DNA of 64,000 nucleotides from positions 1 to 64,000 of the forward strand of contig NZ_AZEL01000004.1 of NCBI RefSeq assembly GCF_001434975.1. The letters run 5' to 3'. The first letter of the stretch is position 1; each line of letters opens with the position of its first letter. The translations under genes and the position numbers were made by a program. The notes under the pieces were generated by a model, which saw nothing but the letters and a program-made list of their open reading frames with translations, had not been told where the DNA came from and ran no database searches. The DNA comes from Lactobacillus gallinarum DSM 10532 = JCM 2011. Its GTDB lineage: Bacteria > Bacillota > Bacilli > Lactobacillales > Lactobacillaceae. Positions 36,118 to 47,013 of this stretch are shown here, one piece after another.

Positions 36118-37433
36118 TAATCTAAAACTTCCGCTTTAAATTTATCTATGCTTTCGATACCACGTTCACTAATTTTTTCGTGACGTTCACGCTTTTTACG
36201 GATCTTCTTACCTTCCCAGGCAGGTAAAAGCGCAAAACTAGCATTCATTGGTTGAAAATGCTTGGCACTAGTAGTAGTAACATAATTTGCCATTGACCCT
36301 AATGCAGTGTCTTTAGGAAAGGCAATTGGCTCCTCACCTAAAGCTTCACGTGCAGCGTTAATTCCGGCTACTAAGCCACTTCCTGCACTTTCAACGTAGC
36401 CTTCAACACCTGTCATCTGTCCTGCAAAGAACAATCCAGGACGCTTCTTAGCTTCGTAACTAGCAGTCAACACGTCTGGAGAAGCCATATAAGTATTTCT
36501 GTGCATCTTGCCGTAACGAACAAAACGAGCATTTTCAAGTCCAGGAATCATAGAAAAGACCCTCTTTTGTTCACCATACTTCAAGTGAGTTTGGAAACCA
36601 ACGATGTTATACATTGAAGCAGCAGCATTATCTTGACGAAGTTGGACTACTGCATATGGTGTTTCACCGGTATGAGGATCTTCCAGACCTACTGGTTTAA
36701 GCGGTCCGAACAACATCGTCTTAGCACCTCGAGCGGCCATAACTTCAATTGGCATACAACCTTCAAAAACATCATTCTTTTCAAAACCATGTAATTGAGC
36801 AGTTTCTGCTTTAATTAATTCACGAGTGAAGTTTTCATATTGTTCCTTGTTCATTGGACAATTTAAGTAAGCAGCTTCTCCGCGATCGTAGCGTGATTTT
36901 TTATAAACAATATTCATATCAATTGAATCCGCAGCTACAATTGGAGCAGCGGCATCAAAGAAGTGCAGACTATCTGTACCAGAAAACTTCTGAATTTGCT
37001 CAGCCAATGCGTCACTGGTTAAAGGACCAGTGGCAATAATAGTGATGCCTTCTGCCGGAATTTCAGTAATTTCTTCCTCATGAACTGTGACATTATCTAA
37101 GCCACGCAAAGTATCAGTTACGTATTTACTAAAACTGTCACGATCCACTGCTAATGCTCCACCAGCAGGAACTTGGGTCTTATCAGCGGCTTTCATAATC
37201 AATGAATCAAGATGACGCATTTCTTCTTTTAAAAGTCCTACTGCATTAGACAACTGATTAGAACGCATGGAGTTTGTGCAGACTAATTCCGCAAATTCGC
37301 CGGTTTCATGTGCAGGCGTCTCTTTTTGAGGACGCATTTCGTACAGGTCAACGTGAATTCCACGCTTAGCTAATTGCCAGGTTGCTTCACTTCCAGCAAG
37401 ACCTGCTCCGATTACAGTTACATTTTTGGGCAT
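36117..37433 (-). CDS. trmFO: TrmFO, folate-dependent tRNA (uracil-5-)-methyltransferase
   Basis: A 438-residue flavoprotein that makes ribothymidine at position 54 of tRNA using methylene-tetrahydrofolate and FADH2. The N-terminal FAD loop reads [10 protein letters not shown], and C-T-N-S-M-R-S-N (about residues 51-58) holds one catalytic Cys; a second lies in [10 protein letters not shown]. The length is typical. It lies between topA and xerC, as in many Firmicutes. Confidence 0.95.
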   Translation of the reverse strand: MPKNVTVIGAGLAGSEATWQLAKRGIHVDLYEMRPQKETPAHETGEFAELVCTNSMRSNQLSNAVGLLKEEMRHLDSLIMKAADKTQVPAGGALAVDRDSFSKYVTDTLRGLDNVTVHEEEITEIPAEGITIIATGPLTSDALAEQIQKFSGTDSLHFFDAAAPIVAADSIDMNIVYKKSRYDRGEAAYLNCPMNKEQYENFTRELIKAETAQLHGFEKNDVFEGCMPIEVMAARGAKTMLFGPLKPVGLEDPHTGETPYAVVQLRQDNAAASMYNIVGFQTHLKYGEQKRVFSMIPGLENARFVRYGKMHRNTYMASPDVLTASYEAKKRPGLFFAGQMTGVEGYVESAGSGLVAGINAAREALGEEPIAFPKDTALGSMANYVTTTSAKHFQPMNASFALLPAWEGKKIRKKRERHEKISERGIESIDKFKAEVLD

Positions 37434-37454
37434 TAAATCACCTTATTCTTAATC

Positions 37455-39569
37455 TTATTTATCTTCATTTTCTTGTGGTTCCTCACGGTAATCACCATTT
37501 GGACACAAGATAACTGGTCCTTTTTTCGAATGCTTTTCTACTAAGAAATGACCATCGTTAGGGCAGTTCCTGCCAATTGGTTTGTCCCATGATACAAAAT
37601 CACATTCTGGATAACGTGAACAGCCATAGAATTTGCGATTTCTACGTGATTTCTTTTCTACCACTTCACCTTTACCACACTTAGGACAAACCACACCAAT
37701 CTTCTTCACAATTGGTTTAGTATTACGACAATCTGGGAAACGTGAACATGCATAGAACTTGCCATAACGTCCCATCTTAATTACCATCGGTGCACCACAG
37801 ATATCGCAGTTAAATCCAGCTGGTTCGTCTTTAATTTGTACCTTTTGAATTTCGCTATCTGCTTTGTTCAATTCCTTCTTAAATGGTTGGTAATATTCGT
37901 CAACTACACTTACCCATTGCTTTTTACCATCTTCGACTTCATCTAATTCATTCTCAAGATGAGCAGTATAGTCTACATTAGCAATGTCTGGGAAAAATTC
38001 TTCAACTAATGTATCAACAATTTCACCTAATTCAGTTGGAACAATTGAACGACCATCTAACTTGACGTAATAGCGACGTTGAATGGTATCAATTGTAGGT
38101 GCATAAGTTGATGGACGTCCAACACCATTTTCTTCTAGAGCGTGAACCAAGCTAGCTTCAGTATAACGAGCAGGGGGTAAAGTAAAGTGCTGCTTGTTAT
38201 CTGACTTGGTCATTTTAACTTGATCGCCTTCTTGCAAGTCTGGCAATTCAACATTCTTTTCTTGCTGATTATCATAAACTTTAGTAAAACCAGCAAATTT
38301 CATTTTTGAACCAGTAGTTCTAAAAATTACGCCATTTTGCACAATATCTGCTCTAACAGTGTCATAAACAGCAGGGGTCATTTCACTAGCTAAGAAACGT
38401 GACCAGATTAGTTTATACAAACGGTATTGCTCTTTAGTTAAAACATCCTTTAATGATTCAGGAGTTCTATATACGCTAGTTGGACGAATTGCTTCGTGGG
38501 CATCTTGAGCATCTTCCTGATTCTTAAAATGTCTTTGACTCTTAGCAGCAAATTCTGCTCCATAATTTTCATGCAAGAACTTTGAAGCTTCTTGTTGAGC
38601 AACTGGAGAAGTTCGTTTAGAGTCAGTTCTCATATAGGTGATTAAACCAACAGTGCCCTGCTTGCCTAGACTAATTCCTTCATATAATTGCTGTGCAATG
38701 CTCATAGTTCTACGAGTTCTATAGCCTAAGCGTTTATTAGCTTCTTGTTGCATAGTTGAAGTAGTAAATGGTGCAGCAGGCTGTCTGCGACGTTGACGAG
38801 AAACAACTTTTTCAACAATAAAGTCTTTCTTCTTATCAATCTTTGCTAAAACTTCTTTAACTGCATCAATATTTGGCAATTCTGTCTTCTTGCCATCAAC
38901 ACCATAAAAAGCAGACTTAAACTTTTCTTTGTCTTTTGCAAACTCGGCATCAATTGTCCAGTATTCCTTAGGCTTGAAGTTTTTAATCTCTTTTTCACGA
39001 TCAATAACTAGCTTCAAAGCAACAGATTGAACACGACCAGCACTCAAACCTTTTTTCACTTTAGCCCATAAAATTGGGGAAAGTGAGTAACCTACAATTC
39101 GGTCAAGAACACGACGAGCTTGTTGAGCATCAACAGTATCCATATCGATTGTTCGTGGATGCTTAAAACTTTCTTTAACCGCATCTTTGGTAACTTCGTT
39201 AAAAGTTACTCGGTTTTTGGCATTCTCATCTAAATTAAGAGCATGCGCAACGTGCCAAGCAATAGCTTCCCCTTCACGATCGGGGTCGGATGCCAAGTAG
39301 ACTTCTTTAGCTTTTTTAGCTTCGCTTTTAAGTTCTTTAATTGTGTCACCTTTGCCACGAATGGAAATATACTTTGGCTTATAGTTATCTTCAAAGTCAA
39401 TCCCCATTTGAGACTTAGGTAAATCACGAATATGGCCTTTTGAGGCAATAACGTGATAATTTCTACCCAAATATTTTTCAATAGTTTTAGCCTTTGCGGG
39501 AGATTCCACAATGACTAAAGTTTTTTTACGTTTTTTAGTTTTTGATTTACTTTTTGCTTTAGTAGGCAT
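37455..39569 (-). CDS. topA: DNA topoisomerase I
   Basis: A 704-residue type IA topoisomerase that relaxes negative supercoils. The TOPRIM domain has V-I-V-E-S-P-A-K-A (catalytic Glu) and D-P-D-R-E-G-E-A-I; the active-site Tyr is in [10 protein letters not shown] (about residue 320). The C-terminus carries three zinc-ribbon-like units: C-D-I-C..C-S-R-F-P-D-C, C-P-K-C..C-S-R-Y-P-E-C, and a last one with only C-P-N..C-P-N, a degenerate form. Upstream of trmFO with a 21-base gap. Confidence 0.96.
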   Translation of the reverse strand: MPTKAKSKSKTKKRKKTLVIVESPAKAKTIEKYLGRNYHVIASKGHIRDLPKSQMGIDFEDNYKPKYISIRGKGDTIKELKSEAKKAKEVYLASDPDREGEAIAWHVAHALNLDENAKNRVTFNEVTKDAVKESFKHPRTIDMDTVDAQQARRVLDRIVGYSLSPILWAKVKKGLSAGRVQSVALKLVIDREKEIKNFKPKEYWTIDAEFAKDKEKFKSAFYGVDGKKTELPNIDAVKEVLAKIDKKKDFIVEKVVSRQRRRQPAAPFTTSTMQQEANKRLGYRTRRTMSIAQQLYEGISLGKQGTVGLITYMRTDSKRTSPVAQQEASKFLHENYGAEFAAKSQRHFKNQEDAQDAHEAIRPTSVYRTPESLKDVLTKEQYRLYKLIWSRFLASEMTPAVYDTVRADIVQNGVIFRTTGSKMKFAGFTKVYDNQQEKNVELPDLQEGDQVKMTKSDNKQHFTLPPARYTEASLVHALEENGVGRPSTYAPTIDTIQRRYYVKLDGRSIVPTELGEIVDTLVEEFFPDIANVDYTAHLENELDEVEDGKKQWVSVVDEYYQPFKKELNKADSEIQKVQIKDEPAGFNCDICGAPMVIKMGRYGKFYACSRFPDCRNTKPIVKKIGVVCPKCGKGEVVEKKSRRNRKFYGCSRYPECDFVSWDKPIGRNCPNDGHFLVEKHSKKGPVILCPNGDYREEPQENEDK

Positions 39570-39639
39570 TAAATGCCTCCTTATTTAAATATTTTTTTTA
39601 CTTTATACAGTCCAAAGATAAATAATACTTTGTTAATTG

Positions 39640-40488
39640 TCAAATCTTTTCGTTTTTGAATTTAAAATCAACAATTGGTGTAGCGCCCGCTTCAATCAAC
39701 TGATTAGGACCTGCAGACAACTTACTAGTAATTGGACCAGGGACTGCATAAATATCTCTATTTTCTTGTAATCCTAAGCTCGCAGTAATTAGTGAACCAG
39801 ACTTTTCTTTGGCCTCTGTAACAATGATACTTTCACTCAAACCAGCAAGAATCCTGTTACGCTCGGGAAATCTATAGGGCCTCGGCGGCGTATCTGGCAG
39901 GTATTCACTAATAATTAAACCATTATTTTTTATTTGCTCTTGCAAGGAATAATTTTCTGTAGGATAAGAATGGTTCAAGCCATTGCCAACTACGGCAATA
40001 GTACGACCTTCATTTTTTAAAGTGGCTTCATGTGCCAAGGCATCTACTCCCCTAGCTAAACCGCTAGCAATTACTTTATTTTGATCAAGCAAATTTGGAA
40101 CTAATCGATTAATTACATCCCTACTGTAGCGTGTCGGATAACGCGAACCAACAATCGTTACGATATCCTTCTTTAATAAAGACAAATTTCCCTGTGCAAA
40201 TAAAATTAAAGGCGGACGATAAATCTGCCGGAGTTTTTCAGGATACTCTTCATCAAAGAAACTAATTACAATACATTGCCGCTCAATTTGGCTAGTCAGT
40301 TTGGCTAATTTATCATCATTAAAAGCCAATTGACATGCATTTATCAATTTTTCTGATAAATCCATCTCGTTTAAATCATCAATTTCAATTTCTAATCCCG
40401 GCTTCATTTGATTGGTAATCGTTAATAATTTTACGTAGCCGACACCCTTTTGCAATTTTAGTCTTAATAAAAATTCTTTTTTTTTCAT
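39640..40488 (-). CDS. dprA: DprA/Smf, DNA processing protein
   Basis: A 282-residue protein with the extended Rossmann fold that loads RecA on single-stranded DNA taken up in transformation: I-V-G-S-R-Y-P-T-R-Y near residue 105, S-G-L-A-R-G-V-D-A-L-A-H-E-A near 143, and G-S-L-I-T-A-S-L near 225. The DML1-like winged helix found in longer homologues is absent. DprA is conserved even in species not known to be competent. It sits between rnhB and topA, the usual Lactobacillus order. Confidence 0.93.
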   Translation of the reverse strand: MKKKEFLLRLKLQKGVGYVKLLTITNQMKPGLEIEIDDLNEMDLSEKLINACQLAFNDDKLAKLTSQIERQCIVISFFDEEYPEKLRQIYRPPLILFAQGNLSLLKKDIVTIVGSRYPTRYSRDVINRLVPNLLDQNKVIASGLARGVDALAHEATLKNEGRTIAVVGNGLNHSYPTENYSLQEQIKNNGLIISEYLPDTPPRPYRFPERNRILAGLSESIIVTEAKEKSGSLITASLGLQENRDIYAVPGPITSKLSAGPNQLIEAGATPIVDFKFKNEKI

Positions 40489-40547
40489 AAAAAGCCTCCA
40501 CTATTTATTACGCAAAAAAAGAAGCTTTTTTCTTTTAAAATCGAATT

Positions 40548-41303
40548 TTATTTAAAAAAATCACTTACAGGAGCAAAAGTCTTACGGTGAATCGGAGTTG
40601 GACCATATTTCTTTAACGCTTCAACATGTTCCTTAGTGCCATAACCCGCATTTCTAGGAAAACCATATTGTGGATAAATTTTATCATAATCATCCATCAA
40701 TTTATCCCGAAATACCTTAGCAACAATAGACGCAGCTGCAATAGAATTGGATTTAGCATCCCCCTTGATCAACTCAATTTGGGGTATATCTATTGGTACA
40801 TTCATAGCATCAACCAAGAGTGCATCAGGTTTTACATCAAGAGCTTTTACTGCTTGAGCCATCGCCTGACGGTCTGCTTCATAGATATTAATCTGATCAA
40901 TTACAGCGGCACTTTTGACGCCAATTCCGACGCTGACAGCTTCTGACAAAATCTTAGGATAAAGTTGCAGTCTTTTTTCAGGGCTTAATTTTTTAGAATC
41001 ATTCACTTCTAATAAATCAAAATTATGATCAATAATCACAGCAGCTGTGACTACTGGCCCAGCCAAAGGTCCACGACCAACTTCATCAACGCCAGCGACT
41101 AATTCTCCTTTTTGCCAAAATTGTTTTTCATATGAAAAGCGTTCTAAAAAAGCTTCTTTCTTTGCTAATAACTTAGCTTGCTTTTTTCGATAACTAACTA
41201 TTAATTTCTGTACGCCCACCCGAGGATCTTTTTCTAATTCCGCTAATTGAGCCTCAGTTACATCATTTGATGATAATAATTCTTTTACTTCTTTAATCGT
41301 CAT
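40548..41303 (-). CDS. rnhB: Ribonuclease HII
   Basis: A 251-residue enzyme that removes ribonucleotides embedded in DNA. The catalytic motif [14 protein letters not shown] (Asp and Glu) lies near residue 72, a third acid in L-V-D-A-M-N, and Y-G-T-K-E-H near the C-terminus. The 60-residue N-terminal extension is usual for the Firmicutes form. The start overlaps the end of rbgA by 11 bases. Confidence 0.95.
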   Translation of the reverse strand: MTIKEVKELLSSNDVTEAQLAELEKDPRVGVQKLIVSYRKKQAKLLAKKEAFLERFSYEKQFWQKGELVAGVDEVGRGPLAGPVVTAAVIIDHNFDLLEVNDSKKLSPEKRLQLYPKILSEAVSVGIGVKSAAVIDQINIYEADRQAMAQAVKALDVKPDALLVDAMNVPIDIPQIELIKGDAKSNSIAAASIVAKVFRDKLMDDYDKIYPQYGFPRNAGYGTKEHVEALKKYGPTPIHRKTFAPVSDFFK

Positions 41304-42144
41304 TGCTTGGCCTATCTAACGTAATTCTTCCAATTGCGCCCTTACGTAATCGCTGCAACATAAATAGTGAAAATCTATCATAATCATCACGCATACCATA
41401 TTTTTCAGTCATTGCTAAAAGAATATCCGGATCTGACAAATTCTCAATATCTGCACTATTTAACTTAGAAAACTTAGTCAAATCTTTCAAATAGTGCTGG
41501 CGTAAATTCTCAAGTACATATAAAGCCACATCATCAGCATGAAATACGCTATCCTTAATTGCACCAAAGGCAGCCAACTTATAACCAACTTCTTGGTCTG
41601 AAAACTTAGGCCATAAGATACCCGGTGTATCCAAAACTTGAATATTACTACTGGTCTTTAGCCATCTTTGGCCTTTCGTAACGCCCGGCTTATTACCTAC
41701 TTCAGCCACATTGCGTCCTACTAAGCGATTAATGATGGTCGATTTGCCGCAGTTAGGAATACCTGCAAGAGCTATTCTAATCGTAGGATTTGAGGCACCT
41801 CTAGCTTCCAGTTTTTTAGTCTTTTCTGCAGCAGCTTTTTTAACCATTGAGATTAACTTTTGCATATTGGTATTATGCAGTGAATCAATAGCCAAGACAT
41901 ATTTACCTGGTCCACTTAATTTAGTGGCCCACTTTTTAGTTAAAGCAGGATCAGCTAAATCTGCTTTATTCAAAATAATAATATGAGGCTTATTGCCTAC
42001 TAATTCTTCTATCATTGGATTTCTTGATGATTCGGGAATTCTAGCATCAAGAACTTCAACTAAAACATCGATCAAGCCTAATTTGTCTTCGAGCTGATTT
42101 CGAGCCTTATTCATGTGACCTGGATACCATTGAATTGTTGCCAT
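41293..42144 (-). CDS. rbgA: Ribosome biogenesis GTPase RbgA (YlqF)
   Basis: A 283-residue circularly permuted GTPase that acts late in 50S assembly. The permuted order is visible: N-K-A-D (G4) near residue 60, then G1 G-I-P-N-C-G-K-S-T near 128, the G2 Thr in G-V-T-K-G and G3 D-T-P-G. The true start is [11 protein letters not shown], the conserved family N-terminus, rather than an ATG 39 bases upstream that overlaps the preceding antiporter remnant. First gene of the rbgA-rnhB-dprA-topA run. Confidence 0.94.
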   Translation of the reverse strand: MATIQWYPGHMNKARNQLEDKLGLIDVLVEVLDARIPESSRNPMIEELVGNKPHIIILNKADLADPALTKKWATKLSGPGKYVLAIDSLHNTNMQKLISMVKKAAAEKTKKLEARGASNPTIRIALAGIPNCGKSTIINRLVGRNVAEVGNKPGVTKGQRWLKTSSNIQVLDTPGILWPKFSDQEVGYKLAAFGAIKDSVFHADDVALYVLENLRQHYLKDLTKFSKLNSADIENLSDPDILLAMTEKYGMRDDYDRFSLFMLQRLRKGAIGRITLDRPSNDD

Positions 42145-42166
42145 ATTATCTCTTCTTTCTTTAATA

Positions 42167-43763
42167 TTATTCTTCTTCATCACCTAAGAAAATTACTTCC
42201 GCAATCAAAATTTCTCGATATAATACCAAAAAGCCATGCCGATACTCTTGTTCTTGCTGTGCAATTTTTCCTAAATAATTACGTTCTTGTCTAAAAGCAT
42301 AGCGATAAACTTCCGCTCTAAATTCTTTTTGATCATCTGTTAATTCTTTTTGTTTAACAGTATATTTAACTTCTCTAATAAAATCCTTAATAGAAGTTTG
42401 ATTCATTTGTGTTCGCAAATCGAACTCTAGCTGCTTGCGAATCTTTTTAGGCAAATAAACCTGATTCATCTGCTTTAGTGCATAATGAACCATCGCCTTG
42501 CGTACACGATTTACTTCTTTCCTTTGATCTAAATCAGGCTTGTTTTTTTCAAAAATAAATCTAAACACAACTGTAGGAACTATTAAACTTAATAAAATCA
42601 ATACAATTTCACTAACTAAAATCAAATGAAAATCAGCAATATTAACGCTCATTTCACTTAAAGTATAAGCCAAGGCAAAAGTCACTGCACCATGAATTCC
42701 ACCTAAACTAAAGATTAATGCGTCCTTTGAACTGACTTTTCCTTTAATTGATGGTGAAAATCGACAATAGAAAAAGCGCACTGCCAAATTCGCAACATAT
42801 AAAATTATACCAATTAAAATTGCCTCAATCGTCTGTTGATTGAAAATCATCATCGCGCATTGATCGAATAATAATAATTCCTAAAAGCAAAAAGACAGCA
42901 CCATTTAAAATATCAATTATTAATTGTGAAAATTGGTGATTACTGTAAAAAATCGATGCATTCGTTAAACGACTACGCTCAGATTCTACGTTGTGAAGTA
43001 AACCTGCAGCTACCACAGCTATGATCCCTGAAACATGAATTTCTTCAGCTACAAAATAAATAATAAAAGGTGTCAAAAAGAATAAAACTTCCATGGGCAT
43101 CTTTACATCAGATACCAAATGGTGTTTTGATCTGAAGCTCTTTTGCCTCAAAAAGACTAGAATAGCCGCGATTAAAATTCCTAGCACAATTCCACCACCA
43201 GCAGAATAAATGAGGTCAATAATCGCTTCACCAACATGAAGCTGCTTATGAATATACCAATCTACTGCCATATTGAGCAGTATAATACCGGACGCATCAT
43301 TAAATAAAGATTCATCTTTAAGATAAAAACTAATTTTTTTAGGCAGCTTTAGCCCGTGAATGACTGATTCAGTTGCCGTTGCATCTGTTGGTGTAGAAAC
43401 AGATGCCAAAATAAATGATAGTGGCAGAGAAAGTCCTATAGCATAAACTCCCAATCCTGCTACAACTGTTGCTAACACGATCATTACTACCGTTAAGCCA
43501 ACGATTGCACGCCAGCTACGTAAAATACTATATAGCCGAGTTCTTTGGCCCTCAAAAAATAAGAGCGGTGCGACAATCAAGCCCAAAAAGACTTCTGAAT
43601 TAAAATTTTCAATTAAAAGATTGGTCTGCGGCACTAACGCAATCGCCATCCCAATAACTAGGGCAATATAATTAACTGATATTTTTTGTAAAAATCGTTG
43701 CTGGATCATCGTTGCCATGGCAACAGCAAAGACGAGCACTCCAATAAAAATCATTACTTCCAT
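42167..43763 (-). pseudogene. Na+/H+ antiporter (CPA1/NhaP type), frameshifted
   Basis: Two frames that overlap at 42825-42853 encode the two parts of one CPA1 antiporter of about 530 residues. The first frame has S-T-P-T-D-A-T-A-T and F-N-D-A-S-G (the Na+/H+ site Asp) and ends G-I-I-I-I-R-S-M-R-D-D-D then leaves frame. The second continues I-F-N-Q-Q-T-I-E-A-I-L-I-G, with G-G-I-H-G-A-V-T-F-A-L-A and a C-terminal helical tail. One surplus base in the GATGATGAT repeat at about 42845 explains the split. An ATGATG in the second frame could allow reinitiation. Confidence 0.8.
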
Positions 43764-43785
43764 TTTATTTCTCATCCAATGAAAA

Positions 43786-43812
43786 AGCCCAGGCAACAGA
43801 GGCTTGGGCTTA
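43786..43812 (-). terminator. Terminator overlapping the yozE stop codon
   Basis: AAGCCCAAGCC..CTGGGCTT followed by TTTTC on the minus strand; the first arm begins in the stop codon of the gene at 43810. Confidence 0.7.
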
Positions 43813-44040
43813 ATACATCATTTTGTCTTCATACATTCTATATGCACGATCAAAAATAGACATACTTGGTAAATAACTAGCATTAAGTTCTAAATAATCT
43901 GACAATTTTTCATAATCTTGTTCCTGCTTAGGAAAAGTCAGATCATGCTGTGCGTTATTCGCAAATTGTGCTATTTCATCTGAAGAATCCGCATCACGCT
44001 GCGTCATCAAATAACGATAAAAACTTTCTCGATAAGCCAT
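43810..44040 (-). CDS. YozE-family small protein (UPF0346)
   Basis: A 76-residue helical protein with the family pattern F-Y-R-Y-L-M-T-Q-R near the start, F-A-N-N-A..D-L-T-F-P-K near the middle and Y-L at about residue 55, all of the SAM-like YozE fold. The molecular role is not known. It starts two bases after the degV-family stop codon, so it is cotranscribed. Confidence 0.88.
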   Translation of the reverse strand: MAYRESFYRYLMTQRDADSSDEIAQFANNAQHDLTFPKQEQDYEKLSDYLELNASYLPSMSIFDRAYRMYEDKMMY

Positions 44041-44042
44041 TT

Positions 44043-44891
44043 TTACTCCGTATAAAACATAACTGCGTAGGCACCATGACCTGCATGAGTAATAATAATT
44101 GGACTAGTTTCTCGAATCAAAATATCTAAATTAGGATTTACTTCCTTAAAACGAGCAGCTAATTTTTCCATATCATCTAGTGTATCAACATATGAAATAC
44201 CTACTTGCTTAACCTGATCGCCCAATTCCTTCAATTGGTCAACCAACATATCATTAAACTTTTCGGTGAATTTCTTGCCCCGTCCCTTTTTAGGTACTAA
44301 GACTTTCCCATTCTTCATTTGCAAGAAGATTCTAATATTTAACATGCTGACTACACGACTAGCCAATTTTCCAAGTCGGCCGCCTTTTACAATATTGGTT
44401 AAATCAGGAATCATCATTTCCAAATACATATTGTCTTCCATTTTCTTCAGATGATCCAAGATTTCATCAATAGACTTGCCTGCTTGAGCATCTTTAGCTG
44501 CAGCAAGGACTTCATAGCCTTCGCTTCGATCTGTATAACCAGAATCATGGCATACGACCTTAGCATCAGGAACCATTTGAGCTGCTTGCTTAGCGGCATC
44601 GATTGTTCCACTAAGAGACTTAGCCAAAAAGATTCCTAACACTTCACTGCCATCAGCAGTCAACTTTTTAATTGTTTCTACAAAGCGACCAATTGGAGGC
44701 TGACTGGTCTTAGGCACATCACTGCCTTCATCCATTCTTTCAATAAAGTCGCGTCTAGTAATATCTACACCGTCAACATATGTCCTACCATCAATAGTTA
44801 CTGACAAAGGTACAACAGTAATATCATATTTTTTTATTTCTTCTTCAGTTAATTGAACTGAGGAATCTGTCATAATTTTAATTTTTGACAA
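44043..44891 (-). CDS. DegV-family fatty-acid-binding protein
   Basis: A 282-residue FakB-type protein that holds a fatty acid for phosphorylation by the FakA kinase, feeding exogenous fatty acids into phospholipids. N-terminal M-T-D-S-S-V-Q-L-T, the S/T-rich head-group motif S-Q-P-P-I-G-R-F near residue 83 and L-S-G-T near 115 are conserved. The C-terminal lobe ends H-A-G-H-G-A-Y-A. The lipid specificity cannot be read from sequence. Confidence 0.9.
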   Translation of the reverse strand: MSKIKIMTDSSVQLTEEEIKKYDITVVPLSVTIDGRTYVDGVDITRRDFIERMDEGSDVPKTSQPPIGRFVETIKKLTADGSEVLGIFLAKSLSGTIDAAKQAAQMVPDAKVVCHDSGYTDRSEGYEVLAAAKDAQAGKSIDEILDHLKKMEDNMYLEMMIPDLTNIVKGGRLGKLASRVVSMLNIRIFLQMKNGKVLVPKKGRGKKFTEKFNDMLVDQLKELGDQVKQVGISYVDTLDDMEKLAARFKEVNPNLDILIRETSPIIITHAGHGAYAVMFYTE

Positions 44892-44995
44892 TGTATTCGA
44901 CCCCTATTCTAAGATGCTCACTTTAATTTTTATGATAAAATATGAGCAAGTAACATATAGTTAGTATATCAAAAATTTTCCAGAAGAAAAAAGGA

Positions 44996-45688
44996 ATGAT
45001 TGGATTGTTGGATTGTTGCATCACAAAAATGAAAAAACTTTGGCAGGAGCCAAAATTAAGATCGGAAAGATACTATTTACTTGATAACATTTTTAGTGCT
45101 ATTACACATGGCATCGGCTTTGGTCTAGCTGTTGCAGGCTTAGTAGTTTTAATTGTTAAAGCTGCACATACTGGCAGTCCCATGCGCATAGTAACTTTTA
45201 CTATTTATGGTTCATGCCTAGTCTTGTTATATTTGTTTTCAACTTTATATCATAGTTTAGTTTTTACGCGAGCTAAAAATGTCTTCCAGATTTTCGACCA
45301 TTCTTCAATTTTTCTCTTGATTGCAGGTTCATATACCCCATACTCTTTAGTTGCAATTGGCGGTGCATGGGGTTGGACATTATTTGGCTTGATCTGGGGA
45401 TTAACGATCTTTGGGATCATCTATTATATTTTCAACCGGGGAAAGCATGTAATTCTCGACACCGTACTTTACGTTGCTATGGGCTGGTTAGTAATTTTAT
45501 CCGGTTCATACTTGTATGTGCGTCTTAGCCCAACAGGCTTTTGGCTATTAGTCAGTGGTGGTATTGCTTATACGGTCGGAGCGATTTTATTCAGTATGCG
45601 TAATGTGCCATTTATCCATACGGTTTGGCATTTATTCGTCATGTTAGGTTCAATTTTAATGTATTTTTCCGTTTTACTTTACGTTTAA
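44996..45688 (+). CDS. Hemolysin III family membrane protein (TrhA-like)
   Basis: A protein of about 230 residues with seven membrane helices and the PAQR-type conserved sites: an N-terminal S-A-I-T-H-G-I-G-F, the S-T-L-Y-H-S-L segment and F-D-H-S-S-I-F-L near residue 100, and a C-terminal His in F-I-H-T-V-W-H-L-F. Relatives regulate membrane energetics and unsaturated fatty acid level; lysis of red cells is not their native role. The start is uncertain: AAAAAGGA abuts this ATG, so the TTG at 45005 or the ATG at 45029 may be used. Confidence 0.88.
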   Translation: MIGLLDCCITKMKKLWQEPKLRSERYYLLDNIFSAITHGIGFGLAVAGLVVLIVKAAHTGSPMRIVTFTIYGSCLVLLYLFSTLYHSLVFTRAKNVFQIFDHSSIFLLIAGSYTPYSLVAIGGAWGWTLFGLIWGLTIFGIIYYIFNRGKHVILDTVLYVAMGWLVILSGSYLYVRLSPTGFWLLVSGGIAYTVGAILFSMRNVPFIHTVWHLFVMLGSILMYFSVLLYV

Positions 45689-45720
45689 AAAGGATGTATC
45701 AATTCTGATACATCTTTTTT
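45689..45720. terminator. Bidirectional terminator between the hemolysin III gene and cca
   Basis: AAAGGATGTATCA-ATTC-TGATACATCTTTTTT hairpin. Confidence 0.9.
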
Positions 45721-45722
45721 AG

Positions 45723-46922
45723 TTAATCTAAATTTTCTAAATACTTTTCTATTGCATCTGGACTATTCTCTAATCTGCTTGAAACTACTAATTCTCTAAT
45801 TTGATTAAGAGTATGTCCTAATTGAGCACCAGGACGCATCCCATGCTTAATTAAAAAGCGTCCATCTATTGCAAGCTCAGCTGGCTTTTTAATCGGCAAA
45901 GCCATATAACGATCAACCAACGCTTCCGAAGCAACAGGCTGTCCCAAAATATGAGCCACATCGATAGTATTAATTATTGTCCTTTCACCTGCTTGGAATA
46001 ATTCATAATCATTCGGAGTATAATCAGAAATAAGGTCAAAGAATTTAATAATACGTCCTACCTGTTCAGTCATAGCATTAGAATTTTTCCAATCTCGCAT
46101 AAATCGACTGATTTCTTCATTAGGAAGCTTAAGTAGAATAATAATCAATGACCACAAACTTGTTTCAAGAGTTGGACTAAACTGCAAACGTGGATAAATT
46201 TGCAGTAATTCTTTTTTTCCTGCAAAGTCAGGAACATCTTCACTTAATTGCGTATCAAGGAAAATCTGAAAAGCTTGTCTTGAATGAGGACCCAATCCCA
46301 TCTTTACAAATTCATCCCGAATTCGTTCTACCGAAATTTTCTTTAAAAGTTCATGATTATCCTTAATTGCTTGTCCAGTCTTTTCTTCCAAATTGAATTT
46401 TAATTGACTGGTAAAACGAACTGCCCGCATCATTCTTAATGCATCTTCATGAAATCTCTTTTCAGGATCACCAACCGCACGAATAATATGATTTTTTAAA
46501 TCTTCTATACCATTAAACAGGTCAACAATTTGCCCATGAAGATCCATTGCTAGTGCGTTAATTGTAAAATCTCTGCGCTTTAAATCTTCATCAAGGTTTT
46601 GTACAAATGTAACATGATCTGGTCTTCTAAAATCTTGATAACCAGATTCAGTTCTAAAAGTGGTAATTTCATAGCTTTCACCGCCATACAAAACGGTTAC
46701 CGTACCATGCTTAATTCCTGTATCAATCGACTTTTCAAAAAGCTCTTTAACTTCTTCAGGATAGGCACTAGTAGTAATATCTACATCATGAACATGTCTA
46801 TCAAGTAAAAGGTCTCTCACTGAACCACCGACAAAATATGCTTCAAAGCCGGCATCTTCTAAAATCTGTAAAACCGGCATTGCTTTAATAAATACTTCTG
46901 GTAATTTATCTACTTTAATCAT
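45723..46922 (-). CDS. cca: CCA tRNA nucleotidyltransferase
   Basis: A 399-residue class II tRNA terminal nucleotidyltransferase that adds or repairs the 3' CCA. Visible motifs are V-G-G-S-V-R-D (nucleotide binding), H-D-V-D-I-T-T (catalytic Asp pair) and R-R-D-F-T-I-N-A (about residue 110), with E-D-A-L-R-M-M-R near 155. I start at the ATG of M-I-K-V-D-K; a TTG six bases upstream is in frame but less likely. The length matches the Firmicutes CCA enzyme without an HD domain. Confidence 0.94.
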   Translation of the reverse strand: MIKVDKLPEVFIKAMPVLQILEDAGFEAYFVGGSVRDLLLDRHVHDVDITTSAYPEEVKELFEKSIDTGIKHGTVTVLYGGESYEITTFRTESGYQDFRRPDHVTFVQNLDEDLKRRDFTINALAMDLHGQIVDLFNGIEDLKNHIIRAVGDPEKRFHEDALRMMRAVRFTSQLKFNLEEKTGQAIKDNHELLKKISVERIRDEFVKMGLGPHSRQAFQIFLDTQLSEDVPDFAGKKELLQIYPRLQFSPTLETSLWSLIIILLKLPNEEISRFMRDWKNSNAMTEQVGRIIKFFDLISDYTPNDYELFQAGERTIINTIDVAHILGQPVASEALVDRYMALPIKKPAELAIDGRFLIKHGMRPGAQLGHTLNQIRELVVSSRLENSPDAIEKYLENLD

Positions 46923-47013
46923 TAGCAAAATCTCAATTCTTAATTTCTTTATTTATAACTTTTCACTTTTAGTTTGTTAAAATGAAGGGAAAGACATAAA
47001 GGAGGTAATCATT

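Noticed and set aside
40495-40545. AAGAAAAAAGCTTCTTTTTTTG between rnhB and dprA as a terminator
   Set aside because: The palindrome is nearly all A/T with no loop, so it would be a weak hairpin, and the flanking genes look co-transcribed.
44996-45040. Repeat GGATTGTTGGATTGTTG at the start of the hemolysin III gene as a slippage or leader element
   Set aside because: Only two short copies; it is more easily explained as coding sequence or an upstream part of an uncertain start.
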